From CALZIK01 sp046756565 (lineage in GTDB: Bacteria > Acidobacteriota > Thermoanaerobaculia > Multivoradales > JAHEKO01): a DNA stretch of 64,000 nt. The position numbers and the translations under genes were made by a program. Position 1 is the stretch's first letter. Every line of letters begins with the position of its first letter. Below the pieces are notes generated by a model, which ran no database searches, was not told the origin of the DNA, and saw nothing but the letters and a program-made list of their open reading frames with translations. The DNA lies in NCBI GenBank assembly GCA_046756565.1, contig JBHHWO010000002.1:1-64000 (forward strand), in the 5' to 3' direction. Below, in pieces: positions 10,566 to 19,151 of the stretch.

Positions 10566-12535
10566 ACCGTCTCGGCGACGCCAGGAGCGCCGTCCGTCTC
10601 TACGCGTCGGTCGGGATCTCGCTGGTCGTGCTCGCGTCCTTCGGTGGACTCGGAATCCTGTCGCTGTATGGCGCTCACTACCGTCAGGTGACGGGAAGAG
10701 ACGAACGGCCGGAGGTGGGGTGCTTCTACTGTCACCGGCGGGTCCAAGAGCCGAGTCGCCGTGGCGACCCGGGCGAGCCTGTGAGGTATCCGTCGCCCGC
10801 AGGGATCGCCGTTTCGGCCGATGGAGCGACACTCTGGGTCGCGGCCGAGGGTACCGATCGACTGCTCGAAATAGATCTCGAAAGCCGGACAGTTACTCGC
10901 GCCATCGTCATTCCAGGCGGCCCCTTTGGAGTAGCTCGGTCTGCTGGGGGCGATCGGCTGGCCGTCACGGCTCGCGCCGCTGACCGGGTTGCGATCGTCG
11001 ATACCACGGAGTTTCGGGTACTCCGGTGGGTGGCGGCTGGAAGAGAGCCCTTGGGAGTCGAAGTGGCCGCCGGCGGGAGCGAGGTCTTCGTGGCCAACGG
11101 CGGTTCCAACGACGTGCTCCTGGCCTCGGTGACGTCTGAGACCGAGCGCCACCGTCTGGGAGCGGGAATGGAGCCGTACGCGATCGATCTGGCCGCCGAA
11201 ACGGGCCTTCTGGCGGTCGCCAACCGGCGCGTACGGCCTCGGCCCGAGCCGGCTCTGCCGGAGTCGGAGCTGACCGTGATCGATACGGTCTCAGGGCGAG
11301 TGCAAGCCCGGCATGCTCTTCGTAGCGCTCATCTCGCCGAGGGAGTGGCGATCTCGGCCGATGGGTCCTTTGTCCTGGTGCCGGTGGTCAGAGCCCGGAA
11401 CTACCTACCCACCACTCAGGTGGCGCGGGGAGGACTGATGAATAGTGCTCTAGCCTTCGTCGAGACCCACTCCGGAGGCCGGGTTGTCCAATTCCCACTC
11501 GACGAAGTGAACGCCTACTACGCCGATCCGGCCGGAGTCGCTTTGAGCTCCGATAACCGACGGGCGTACGTCGCTCACGCAGGAGCCAGTGTGGTGTCGG
11601 TGGTCGACCTTTCGGTTTTGAGAAAGATGGTCTCGAGCTTGGACGCTGCGGCGTTGGACGAGCTCGGCGACGACCTCGGCGCGGCGGCCGGCTATGTGCT
11701 GGCGAGGATTCCGACTTCCCACGGTCCGAGCGCGCTTACGCTGTCGGCCGACGGCCGCAGGCTCTTCGTAGCCGAGCGTCTCGCCGACACGATCGCCGTC
11801 ATCGATACCGACGAGCTGGAGGTGATCGGGCGCATCGACCTGGGCGGGCCGGGAGAGCTGACCGCGGTACGGCGTGGCGAGCGAGTGTTTCACGACGCTT
11901 CGGCGAGCTTTCAGGGGCAGTTTTCATGCCGCTCCTGCCATCCCGACGGGCACACTGACGGCCTCAACTGGGATTTCGAGATCGACGGCGTCGGACGCAA
12001 TCGGCTGGACACCCGGTCGCTGCGTGGCATTCGCGATACCGCGCCGTTCAAGTGGAACGGCAAGAATCCCGACCTGGCCACGCAGTGTGGTCCTCGCTTC
12101 GCGCGGGTGTTGACGCGTTCCGAGCCCTTCAGCCCGCAGCGACTCGAGGACCTCGTGACCTATATCGAGTCGCTTCGGCTGTCGGCCAAGGCCGGCCCCG
12201 ATGCTCGGGCGCCGGCCATTGCCCGCGGTCGGCAGCTCTTTTTTCGGAGCACCACGATCTCTGGAGAGACGATTCCCGTTCGCCAGCGTTGTGACACCTG
12301 TCATCGCCCACCGCTGTTTACCGATCGGTTGATGACCGACGTGGGCACCGGCGGGGTGTTCGACACGCCTCACCTGCTCGATATCGGGCTGTCACCGCCC
12401 TATCTGCACGATGGTCGCGCACAGACGCTCGAGGAGATCTGGACCGTCCACAGCCCGGAGGACACGCATGGAGCAACGAACGACATGAGCAAGGCGGAGC
12501 TCAACGACCTCGTGGTCTTCTTGAAGAGTCTGTAG
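10562..12535 (+). CDS. Membrane-anchored YVTN propeller / MauG-like three-haem cytochrome
   Basis: A 657-residue protein with an N-terminal membrane anchor (residues 12-36) and three haem c motifs: CFYCH near residue 54, CRSCH near 457 and CDTCH near 579. Residues 75-440 form a YVTN-type beta-propeller (SPAGIAVSADGATLWVAAEG, GPSALTLSADGRRLFVAERL). The C-terminal third resembles the two-haem cytochrome c peroxidase/MauG fold: SCHPDGHTDGLNWDF, TRSLRGIRDTAPFKWNG, the second haem, and TPHLLDIGLSPPYLHDGRAQTLEEI. MauG-like enzymes oxidise protein side chains or small substrates, so a periplasmic oxidase or peroxidase coupled to the HzsA-related neighbour is likely. The substrate is not known. Confidence 0.82.
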   Translation: MNRLGDARSAVRLYASVGISLVVLASFGGLGILSLYGAHYRQVTGRDERPEVGCFYCHRRVQEPSRRGDPGEPVRYPSPAGIAVSADGATLWVAAEGTDRLLEIDLESRTVTRAIVIPGGPFGVARSAGGDRLAVTARAADRVAIVDTTEFRVLRWVAAGREPLGVEVAAGGSEVFVANGGSNDVLLASVTSETERHRLGAGMEPYAIDLAAETGLLAVANRRVRPRPEPALPESELTVIDTVSGRVQARHALRSAHLAEGVAISADGSFVLVPVVRARNYLPTTQVARGGLMNSALAFVETHSGGRVVQFPLDEVNAYYADPAGVALSSDNRRAYVAHAGASVVSVVDLSVLRKMVSSLDAAALDELGDDLGAAAGYVLARIPTSHGPSALTLSADGRRLFVAERLADTIAVIDTDELEVIGRIDLGGPGELTAVRRGERVFHDASASFQGQFSCRSCHPDGHTDGLNWDFEIDGVGRNRLDTRSLRGIRDTAPFKWNGKNPDLATQCGPRFARVLTRSEPFSPQRLEDLVTYIESLRLSAKAGPDARAPAIARGRQLFFRSTTISGETIPVRQRCDTCHRPPLFTDRLMTDVGTGGVFDTPHLLDIGLSPPYLHDGRAQTLEEIWTVHSPEDTHGATNDMSKAELNDLVVFLKSL

Positions 12536-12537
12536 TC

Positions 12538-13662
12538 ATGCGCGAATTCCCTCTCAGCTCAACTCTGCTGTTCGTTTCGATGGCGATTGCGATACCGGTT
12601 GCTGCCGAAGCAGCCAGCGACCCTTTCTTCAGCCGCTGGGAGACGTTCGGAGAGGCCGACGGGCTGCCGTCCGAAAAAGTGACCGCCGTGGCAATCGACG
12701 GGAATCGGATCTGGGTGGGTACCGATGCCGGACTGGCCCTGCTGGAGAACGGGCGAATCGAGGTGACCGGCGTCGAAGACGGCCTGCCGTTCCCGGTAGT
12801 TTCGGCTCTGGCCGTCGATCGGACGACCGGTGATCTGTGGATCGGCACGCAAGGCGGCCTCGCCCGGCTCAGCGCCGGCCGGATAGATCGCTTTACCCAA
12901 CTCGACAGCGGGCTTGCGAACGACGTCGTCTACGGCGTTGCTGCCCGGGACGGAGTGGTGTGGGTGGCGACCGCCGCGGGCCTCAACAGCTATTCCGCGG
13001 CCACCGACAGCTGGGAGATCTTCGATGTTTCGAACACGCTCATGCACGAGCCCTGGTGCTATGCGGTGACCTTCGGCGGCGAAGACGTCTACGTAGCGGT
13101 CTGGGGCGGCGGAGTCATCGTGCGCGAGCACGACACGGGTCGATTCCGTGAGCACCGTGATCCGGATGGAGAAATGGAGATCGATCTGTTCCCTGATGAC
13201 GGACTAGTGCACGACGTGACGTCATCGATTGCCTGGAAAGACGGAGTGATGTGGGCCGGAACATACTTCGGCTTGAGCCGATACGAAGGTCGGCGATGGA
13301 AATCCTTCAGCCGGCACGACAGCGGCCTCGCGAGTGACTTCATCAACTTCGTCCAGACCGGCGACGATGAAGTCTGGATCGCGACCGACCGCGGTCTCAG
13401 CCGATTCGACTCGATCGACTGGCACACCTGGACACGAAGAGATGCCGGCGCCTTTGAGCTCGAGGTCACGAAAGCGGACGGGACGGAAGAAACAGTCACA
13501 GTGGCGGGAGGTCCCGCGAGTAACTACATCCTCGGTCTGGCCGTGGATGGCAGGGACATATGGCTGGCCACGGCGGCCGGCTTGACCCATGGGGTCGGGC
13601 ACCGGGCTGAACGCCGGAGTGCTGCCCCGCAATCTGAACACAAGACAGGAGCACCACAATGA
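12538..13662 (+). CDS. Exported two-component-regulator-type propeller protein
   Basis: A 374-residue protein with a clear signal peptide (residues 1-26, VAAEAAS cleavage region). It is built from repeats of the Reg_prop type: GLPSEKVTAVAIDGNRIWVGTDAGLAL, GDLWIGTQGGLARL, GVVWVATAAGLNSY, GVMWAGTYFGLSRYEG, EVWIATDRGLSRFD and DIWLATAAGLTHG. These make the sensor half of hybrid two-component proteins, but here there is no membrane helix, kinase or DNA-binding domain, so it is a free-standing periplasmic or outer-membrane-associated propeller. It starts 2 bp after the MauG-like gene and overlaps the next start by ATGA. It may be a ligand-binding or scaffold part of the same complex. Confidence 0.8.
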   Translation: MREFPLSSTLLFVSMAIAIPVAAEAASDPFFSRWETFGEADGLPSEKVTAVAIDGNRIWVGTDAGLALLENGRIEVTGVEDGLPFPVVSALAVDRTTGDLWIGTQGGLARLSAGRIDRFTQLDSGLANDVVYGVAARDGVVWVATAAGLNSYSAATDSWEIFDVSNTLMHEPWCYAVTFGGEDVYVAVWGGGVIVREHDTGRFREHRDPDGEMEIDLFPDDGLVHDVTSSIAWKDGVMWAGTYFGLSRYEGRRWKSFSRHDSGLASDFINFVQTGDDEVWIATDRGLSRFDSIDWHTWTRRDAGAFELEVTKADGTEETVTVAGGPASNYILGLAVDGRDIWLATAAGLTHGVGHRAERRSAAPQSEHKTGAPQ

Positions 13663-14264
13663 GTCAACTGACCCTGGAGCGAGAACGGATTGACACCGCG
13701 GCCGGCACTTCCCTGAGCATCGATGCCATGGCCGAGCTCGATGCGATGGGGCTCGGCCCGTCACACGGTCTCGAGTCGGCGAACAGGGCGGGAATTGATC
13801 CGGTGGCGGAGCGCCGGCTCTATCCCAAGAGGGCGATTACCTCGCTCGAGGTTCTGAACGAGGCCTACGACTACGCTCTGCCCTCTTCGTTCAGTCGCGG
13901 CATGCGCGTGGAGTTGGGTGAGGCTGCGATCCTCTATCTGTCGGGTACGGCCAGCATCGACGAAGACGGCCGGACGCTCTATAGCGGCGACTTCGAGGCC
14001 CAGTGTCTTCGGACGTTTCGCAACCTGACATCGCTATTGGCCTCCGAGTCCGCGAGCTGGCACGATGTCGTGCGCACGACCTGCTATCTCAGGGATATCG
14101 AGCGCGACTACGACACCTTCAATCGAGTGCGCACCCTGTTCATGACGGCGCTCGGGCTGGATCCTGTGCCGGCGAGCACCGGAATCCAAGCGCGGCTGTG
14201 CCGGTCGGATCTGCTGGTCGAGATCGAGGCCATCGCCATCGTGCCGCGCGACGCAGGCGACTGA
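13659..14264 (+). CDS. RidA-fold protein with chorismatase-like C-terminus
   Basis: A 201-residue cytosolic protein. Residues 78-196 form a RidA/YjgF/UK114 domain (ILYLSGTASIDEDGRT, DFEAQCLRTFRNLTSLL, WHDVVRTTCYLRDIERDY). The extra N-terminal 75 residues are unusual for simple RidA. The end, QARLCRSDLLVEIEAIAI, contains Cys181 and Glu188 seven residues apart, matching the spacing of the Cys/Glu pair in the catalytic half of Hyg5-type chorismatases, which share this fold. True chorismatases are about 340 residues, so this is at most a half-size relative. A DAHP synthase (entry to the shikimate pathway) lies three genes downstream, which makes a chorismate-linked role attractive. An ordinary enamine/imine deaminase remains possible. 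Confidence 0.7.
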   Translation: MSQLTLERERIDTAAGTSLSIDAMAELDAMGLGPSHGLESANRAGIDPVAERRLYPKRAITSLEVLNEAYDYALPSSFSRGMRVELGEAAILYLSGTASIDEDGRTLYSGDFEAQCLRTFRNLTSLLASESASWHDVVRTTCYLRDIERDYDTFNRVRTLFMTALGLDPVPASTGIQARLCRSDLLVEIEAIAIVPRDAGD

Positions 14265-15571
14265 TGAGCGGACGGTCGTATCTGCTCCTGGTTCTGGCGC
14301 TGCTGATGGCCTGGCCGCCGGTGCTGGCGGCGGCCGGCGAGAATGTCTCACCAGAGCCGGCGGCGGACCGGTCGACGCCGGAGAAAGACGCGCCCGGCCG
14401 GGCCGGATACGGGAAAACGCCCGAGCGACTGAAGCCGTACAGCAGGAGCGCCGAGCCCTACCGCAGCTTCTATCTCGAGCCACTGCGTTTCTTCGGCCCG
14501 GGAAGGGACGTTGCGGAACCGGTGGGGTCGGAATCCGTTCGCATCGGTCTGATCGCCCCGCTCGAAGAGGGAATCGATGCCGGCTTGGGACGCAACCTTC
14601 GCGATGGAGTCGCGCTGGCGGTTTCGGAGGCCAACGCCTCCGGTGGCTATCGTGGCCTCCCCTTCGAGGTCATCGAGCGCAACGATCAGGCGATCTGGGG
14701 CAGCTCCAGCAATACTCTCGTCGACCTCGCGTACCTGGAGCGAGTCTGGGCGGTGATCGGCTCGGTCGATTCCAACAGCACTCACGTGGCCCTGCGTGCG
14801 GCGCTCAAGGCCGAAGTCATGATCGTGAATGTCGGCAGCACCGATCCGACCGTGACCGAGACCGGAATCCCCTGGCTGGTGCGCTGTACACCGGACGACC
14901 GCCAGACCGGGTATCTGCTGGCTTTGCATCTCTTCGAGGATCTCGGCTTCTCACGGGTGGCCGTCCTCCGTTCCACGGATCGCTATGGCCGTTTCGGCGT
15001 CGCCGAGTTCCGGGACGCGGCGCGACGCCTCGGTCGGCCGTTGCCGCTGGAGATTCTTTTCGAGTCGGTCCAGCGCGATTTCGCTGCCGAGCTCGAGCGC
15101 ATCGAGGCGGCGGACATCGACGCCGTCGTCCTTTGGACGAAGGCGGAGCCGGCGGCTCTGATCGTCCGTCAGATGCGCGCTCGGGGGATGCGCCAGCTGG
15201 TCGCGGGCCCTGATCGCTTGGCGTCGCCGGGCTTTCTCGAGCTGGCGGGAGAGTCGGCGGAAGGCGTGATCGCGACCCGCTGGATCGATCCGGAGCGGCA
15301 AGACGCCGCGTGGATCGATTTCGAGCGGCGCTTCTCGGAGCGCTTCACCCGCCCGCCCGACGCCTTTTCGGCGTATGGCTACGACGCCGCCAACTTGGTG
15401 ATCGATGCGGTCCGCGCGGCCGGTCTCAACAGGCTCCGTATTCGCGATCGACTGATGGGCATCAGGTCCGTGACCGGCGTGGCCGGCACGATCGTCTTCG
15501 ACGAGACCTCGAATAACATCGTCCAGCCGTACCTGGTCAGTGTCAAAGGAGGCCGGTTTGCGCCTCTCTAA
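14264..15571 (+). CDS. Periplasmic ligand-binding protein (Peripla_BP_6 / LivK-like)
   Basis: A protein of about 435 residues. The ATG at 14264 overlaps the previous stop (TGATG) and begins a signal peptide, MSGRSYLLLVLALL, ending near AAAGE. A charged linker (residues 25-90) precedes a type I periplasmic-binding fold: VRIGLIAPLEEGIDAGLGRNLRDGV, ERNDQAIWGSSSNTLVDL, VWAVIGSVDSNSTHVAL, TPDDRQTGYLLALHLFEDLG, SAYGYDAANLVIDAV. These bind branched-chain amino acids, amides or aromatic acids. No ABC permease or ATPase genes follow, so it may act as a sensor subunit or work with a remote transporter. It is followed by a second binding protein that overlaps its end. Confidence 0.82.
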   Translation: MSGRSYLLLVLALLMAWPPVLAAAGENVSPEPAADRSTPEKDAPGRAGYGKTPERLKPYSRSAEPYRSFYLEPLRFFGPGRDVAEPVGSESVRIGLIAPLEEGIDAGLGRNLRDGVALAVSEANASGGYRGLPFEVIERNDQAIWGSSSNTLVDLAYLERVWAVIGSVDSNSTHVALRAALKAEVMIVNVGSTDPTVTETGIPWLVRCTPDDRQTGYLLALHLFEDLGFSRVAVLRSTDRYGRFGVAEFRDAARRLGRPLPLEILFESVQRDFAAELERIEAADIDAVVLWTKAEPAALIVRQMRARGMRQLVAGPDRLASPGFLELAGESAEGVIATRWIDPERQDAAWIDFERRFSERFTRPPDAFSAYGYDAANLVIDAVRAAGLNRLRIRDRLMGIRSVTGVAGTIVFDETSNNIVQPYLVSVKGGRFAPL

Positions 15572-16580
15572 ACGGCGGATAGCGGGAGTACTGGTGACCG
15601 GAAGCCTGGTCTGGGCTCCGGTGGCTCGTGGGGCGTCGAGTGCTCTGCGGATCGGACTGTTGAGCCAGTCCAGCGGCTCGGGAGCCGAAGTTCTCGTCGG
15701 CGCGGAGCGCGCGATCGCCGAGGCCAACGAGGCCGGGGGCGTCGGGGGGCGCCCGGTCGAGTTAGTGGTCCTACCGCGGTCACGCCCTTGGCTCGGAGTC
15801 GCCGGACCAACGGCCCGCTTGGTCGCCGAGCAGACACCGGCGGCTTTGATCGGGCCTCTTGACGGCTCGGCTGCGCATGTGGGCGCCCAGATCGCGACCA
15901 GGACGCAAACACCCTTGCTCACGCTTGCCTCCGAAAAGAGCCTGACCGAGGCCTTCAGCCCATGGGTGTTTCAGGGCGTGCCGAATGACGCCCGGCAGGC
16001 GCGCAGGCTCCTGCTCGATGCGCTCTCCGAGCCTCGTGGAAAGCAAGCCGCGATCGTGGTGCCCGCTGGACGGACCGGCACGGAGCGGCGGGCCGCACTC
16101 GAAACCGTCTGCCGAGATCTCGGTCTGCGATACGAGACCCTGACCGGCCGTGACTCCGTGCTTCGTTCATCGACCGACGTCCTGCTTCTGTGGCTCGAGC
16201 CCGATGACGCATCCAACTGGGTGGCCCGGCAGGCCAGGGAACGGCTGCCGGATCGGATCCTGGTGCCGCACTGGCTGGCCGACGAGGTCTTTCTAGAAGC
16301 CCTACCGCCCTGGGTCACCGGATTGTCGGGGCCGCAGCTGCGACCGGCCGCTGGCGCCAGCACGACCAGCGCGCTGGCCTACGACCTAACGAGTCTGGCG
16401 ATAGCCGCCCTGCGACGAGCCGGCCCCGACCGGCTGCGAGTCCCTGAGTTTCTGGCCAACGCCGAGCCATACTCGGGGCTCTCTGGCACCTTCTCTTTCG
16501 ATCGGCGGGGCGCCCGGGTTGGCACCTACCCGGTGGTTGCCGTGGAACGGGCGAACACTGCCAGGAGAACACACAGATGA
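15558..16580 (+). CDS. Second periplasmic binding-like protein
   Basis: About 340 residues. A GTG at 15540 is possible, but a TTG at 15558 has an excellent ribosome site (AAGGAGG, 5 nt upstream) and yields a signal peptide MRLSKRRIAGVLVTG ending near ARGAS. The fold follows the preceding gene in shortened form: LRIGLLSQSSGSGAEVLVGAERAI, LIGPLDGSAAHVGAQIA, VFQGVPNDARQARRLLLDAL, TSALAYDLTSLAIAALRRAG. Sequence identity between the two is low, so this is an old duplication. Overlap by 14 bp with the gene before and by 4 bp (ATGA) with the DAHP synthase after implies coupled translation. The two may form a heterodimeric receptor; the ligand is not determinable. Confidence 0.75.
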   Translation: MRLSKRRIAGVLVTGSLVWAPVARGASSALRIGLLSQSSGSGAEVLVGAERAIAEANEAGGVGGRPVELVVLPRSRPWLGVAGPTARLVAEQTPAALIGPLDGSAAHVGAQIATRTQTPLLTLASEKSLTEAFSPWVFQGVPNDARQARRLLLDALSEPRGKQAAIVVPAGRTGTERRAALETVCRDLGLRYETLTGRDSVLRSSTDVLLLWLEPDDASNWVARQARERLPDRILVPHWLADEVFLEALPPWVTGLSGPQLRPAAGASTTSALAYDLTSLAIAALRRAGPDRLRVPEFLANAEPYSGLSGTFSFDRRGARVGTYPVVAVERANTARRTHR

Positions 16581-17440
16581 GCGCTTTCGCCGACAGCCTA
16601 CCGGAGCTCAGCGTTCTGAGACGCTGCTGGCCCGACTACAGAGAAACCTCCAAGACTCATCGGTTCATGGTGCACGGCGTCGAGCTCGGACGACCGCGGC
16701 CGGTGATCATCGCGGGCCCGTGCGCCGTCGAGAGCTTCGAGCAGACCCTGGCCACGGGTCAAGCCGTTAGACAAGCGGGTGGAGAGTTGCTGCGCGGCGG
16801 AGTCTTCAAGCCGCGCTCGAGTCCCCATTCGTTCCAAGGGCTGGGCGCCGAAGGGCTCGAGATCCTGGCGGAGGTCCGGCGCCAGACCGGCCTGGGGGTC
16901 GTGACCGAGGTCATGGATCCGGGGCTGGTCGAACTGGCAAGCGAGTTCGCCGACATGATCCAGATCGGTTCGCGATCGATGCAGAGCTTCCCGCTTCTTC
17001 GAGAGGTTGGGAAGACGCGAACTCCGGTCCTGCTGAAGCGCGGCTGGAGCGCCACACTCGAGGAGTGGCTCTGCGCCGCCGAGTACATCGCCTCGGAGGG
17101 TAACCGGAACATTGCCCTGTGCGAACGCGGCATCCGGACATCGTGCCAGTCCCCCTACGCCCGCAATCTGCTCGATCTGAATGTCATCGAGCCGACACGG
17201 GAAGCAACTCCGCTGCCTCTGATCGTCGATCCTTCGCACTCGACGGGTCGATGGCAATGGGTCGAAGCGATGAGCCGTGGGGCCCTGGCCGTGGGCGCCC
17301 ATGGTCTGCTGGTCGAGGCACTCGGCCCAGGAATCGATCGCGAGGGACTGCGCTGCGACGCGGAGCAGGGTGTACCCCCAGAGGTGCTCGCGCGGATCGT
17401 CAAGGCCGCGGCCACGTTCGGGGAACCGATGCTCGCGTAG
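16577..17440 (+). CDS. aroF: 3-deoxy-7-phosphoheptulonate synthase (DAHP synthase, type I-beta)
   Basis: Condenses phosphoenolpyruvate and erythrose-4-phosphate to DAHP, the first step of the shikimate pathway. The 287-residue protein has the family motifs in order: IIAGPCAVES (about residue 40), RGGVFKPRSSPHSFQGLG, VVTEVMD, IQIGSRSMQSFPLLREVGK, PVLLKRG, ALCERGIRT and the DPSHSTG metal/phosphate loop. There is no chorismate-mutase or ACT domain, only a short N-terminal extension, so no built-in feedback site is visible. It is the last gene of an operon otherwise made of exported haem, propeller and binding proteins plus a chorismatase-like RidA protein. It is therefore more likely a pathway-dedicated copy than the housekeeping enzyme. 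Confidence 0.9.
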   Translation: MSAFADSLPELSVLRRCWPDYRETSKTHRFMVHGVELGRPRPVIIAGPCAVESFEQTLATGQAVRQAGGELLRGGVFKPRSSPHSFQGLGAEGLEILAEVRRQTGLGVVTEVMDPGLVELASEFADMIQIGSRSMQSFPLLREVGKTRTPVLLKRGWSATLEEWLCAAEYIASEGNRNIALCERGIRTSCQSPYARNLLDLNVIEPTREATPLPLIVDPSHSTGRWQWVEAMSRGALAVGAHGLLVEALGPGIDREGLRCDAEQGVPPEVLARIVKAAATFGEPMLA

Positions 17441-17468
17441 GACAAGACGGAGACACCATGTCCTCCGC

Positions 17469-19151
17469 CTAGTCTTCGACAACCGTCAAGACCACGTTGG
17501 CGGGCACCTCGAGTACGACCGTCTGTTTGCCGTCCGGCCAGACGAGCTCGAGGCGATCGATGCGCTCCGCCGCACCGAGGCCGAAATGGAGACGTTGATC
17601 GTCGACCGACACATAGGAACCGCCGATCACGCGGTGGCGAAAGAAGGTCCGCCCGCCGGCTCTGGCCTCTACGCGGATGGCGCGCGGCGCATCGACCAGG
17701 AGCCAGTTTCCTATGGGTGTCGACTCGTTCCGCAGAAGCGAGGGCGGTGCGTCTGTGTTCCAGACCGCCAGATCGACGTCGCCATCCTGGTCGATGTCTC
17801 CGGCGGCGACACCACGGCTCGATTCCCGGACGGCGAGACCCGGTCCAGCTCGCGGGCTCGCGTCGACGAACGAGCCACCGATGTTCTCGAGCAGCAGGTT
17901 GGCCTGGCGGAAACTGGCGCCGGCCGTTGCCGCTGCCCGGTCGGCCTGCGGGTAGATATGGCCGTTGGCCACGAAAAGATCGAGGTCACCATCGTGGTCG
18001 AAGTCGATCAGCTCCGGTCCCCACGACAGGAAGTCGTAGGTTGGCTGCGCGATCCCGAGTTCCACTGATGCGTCCTCGAACAGAAAGTCCCCCAGATTGC
18101 GATAGAAGGTCGACTGATCCTTGGCGAAATTGGTGACTAGCAGATCGACCCGGCCATCGTTGTCGAGGTCGCCGGTCGCCAGCCCCATTCCTGCCTGGGC
18201 GTTGCCCTGGGAATCGAGCGCCGCTCCGCTCCAAAGTCCGACCTCCTCGAAGTGGCCGGCGTCGTTGCGATAGACGTAGTTTGGGTTCGAGTCGTTGGCG
18301 GCATAGAGATCCAGATCCAGGTCGCCGTCGAGATCGAGTGCCGCGATCGCGAACGTGTAGAAGAAGCCGGCGTCCTCCAGACTCGCCCCGGCCGTGGCCT
18401 CTGTGAAAGCGACCGGGTCTCGTCTGGAGCCACCCTGCTCTCCCACGTTCTCGAAGTACCGGTTCGCCAACCCCTCGAGACCGAACGGGCCGAGCATGAC
18501 CTTCATTCCCTCCCACTCGAGCTTGGGCACGGCCTCGAGGACATCGTCGAGCGTGCAATCGACGTAGCCGCCGACGAAGAGATCGGCGTCGGCGTCTCCG
18601 TCGGCGTCAAAGAGTACTGCCGCCGCCGACCAGCCGTCGATGCCCGGCGCGTCGTCGACCGCCTCGAATCTGCCGTCACCACGATTGCGGTAGAGAACGT
18701 CGATGCCGAAGTTGCTGACGAACAGGTCTGCCCAGCCGTCGCTGTTTACGTCTCCGACTGCGACCCCGGTGCTCCAGCCGATGTCTCCGACACCGGCCCG
18801 CGCGGTCACGTCCTCGAAAACGCCGTCGCCACGATTGCGGTAGAGGCGATTTGGCCCACGCTCGGCGACCGCGGCGGGACTCGAGCCAGCCAGGCGCCAG
18901 CCGTTGCCCACGTAGAGGTCAAGGTCACCGTCGGCATCGTAGTCAAAGAGCGCGAGCCCGCCGCCGCCGGACTCGAGAAGGTGCGGTTTTCCAATCCCCC
19001 CGCACCAGGTCGGTGCTTCGAGGCCGGACTCGGCGCTTGTGTCAGCGAAGCGCAGGCGCGACGTCTCCTGGCCACCTGAGGCCGCGCTCACGAGGGCTCC
19101 GGTTGTCAGCGCGACCAAGGCCAGTAGAAGCCGGCGCGGCCGTTCGATCAA
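17469..19151 (-). CDS. CRTAC1-type FG-GAP protein with ASPIC/UnbV domain
   Basis: A 560-residue exported protein starting at a TTG that overlaps the stop of the upstream gene. It has a signal peptide (residues 1-26) without a lipobox. Repeated calcium loops include DYDADGDLDLYVGNG, DVNSDGWADLFVSNFG, DLDGDLDLDLYAANDSN, DLDNDGRVDLLVTNFAK and DFDHDGDLDLFVANGH. The C-terminal domain resembles ASPIC/UnbV (IRVEARAGGRTFF, YVSVDDQRLHFGLG, LELVWPDGKQTVVLEV). It is a distant relative of the lipoprotein at 7393, facing it across the operon (convergent with the DAHP synthase, 28 bp apart). Function of the family is unresolved; the layout suggests an extracytoplasmic calcium-binding propeller. Confidence 0.85.
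   Translation of the reverse strand: MIERPRRLLLALVALTTGALVSAASGGQETSRLRFADTSAESGLEAPTWCGGIGKPHLLESGGGGLALFDYDADGDLDLYVGNGWRLAGSSPAAVAERGPNRLYRNRGDGVFEDVTARAGVGDIGWSTGVAVGDVNSDGWADLFVSNFGIDVLYRNRGDGRFEAVDDAPGIDGWSAAAVLFDADGDADADLFVGGYVDCTLDDVLEAVPKLEWEGMKVMLGPFGLEGLANRYFENVGEQGGSRRDPVAFTEATAGASLEDAGFFYTFAIAALDLDGDLDLDLYAANDSNPNYVYRNDAGHFEEVGLWSGAALDSQGNAQAGMGLATGDLDNDGRVDLLVTNFAKDQSTFYRNLGDFLFEDASVELGIAQPTYDFLSWGPELIDFDHDGDLDLFVANGHIYPQADRAAATAGASFRQANLLLENIGGSFVDASPRAGPGLAVRESSRGVAAGDIDQDGDVDLAVWNTDAPPSLLRNESTPIGNWLLVDAPRAIRVEARAGGRTFFRHRVIGGSYVSVDDQRLHFGLGAAERIDRLELVWPDGKQTVVLEVPANVVLTVVED

Noticed and set aside
14264..16580. A complete branched-chain amino acid ABC transporter
   Set aside because: Two binding proteins are present but no permease or ATPase genes adjoin them.
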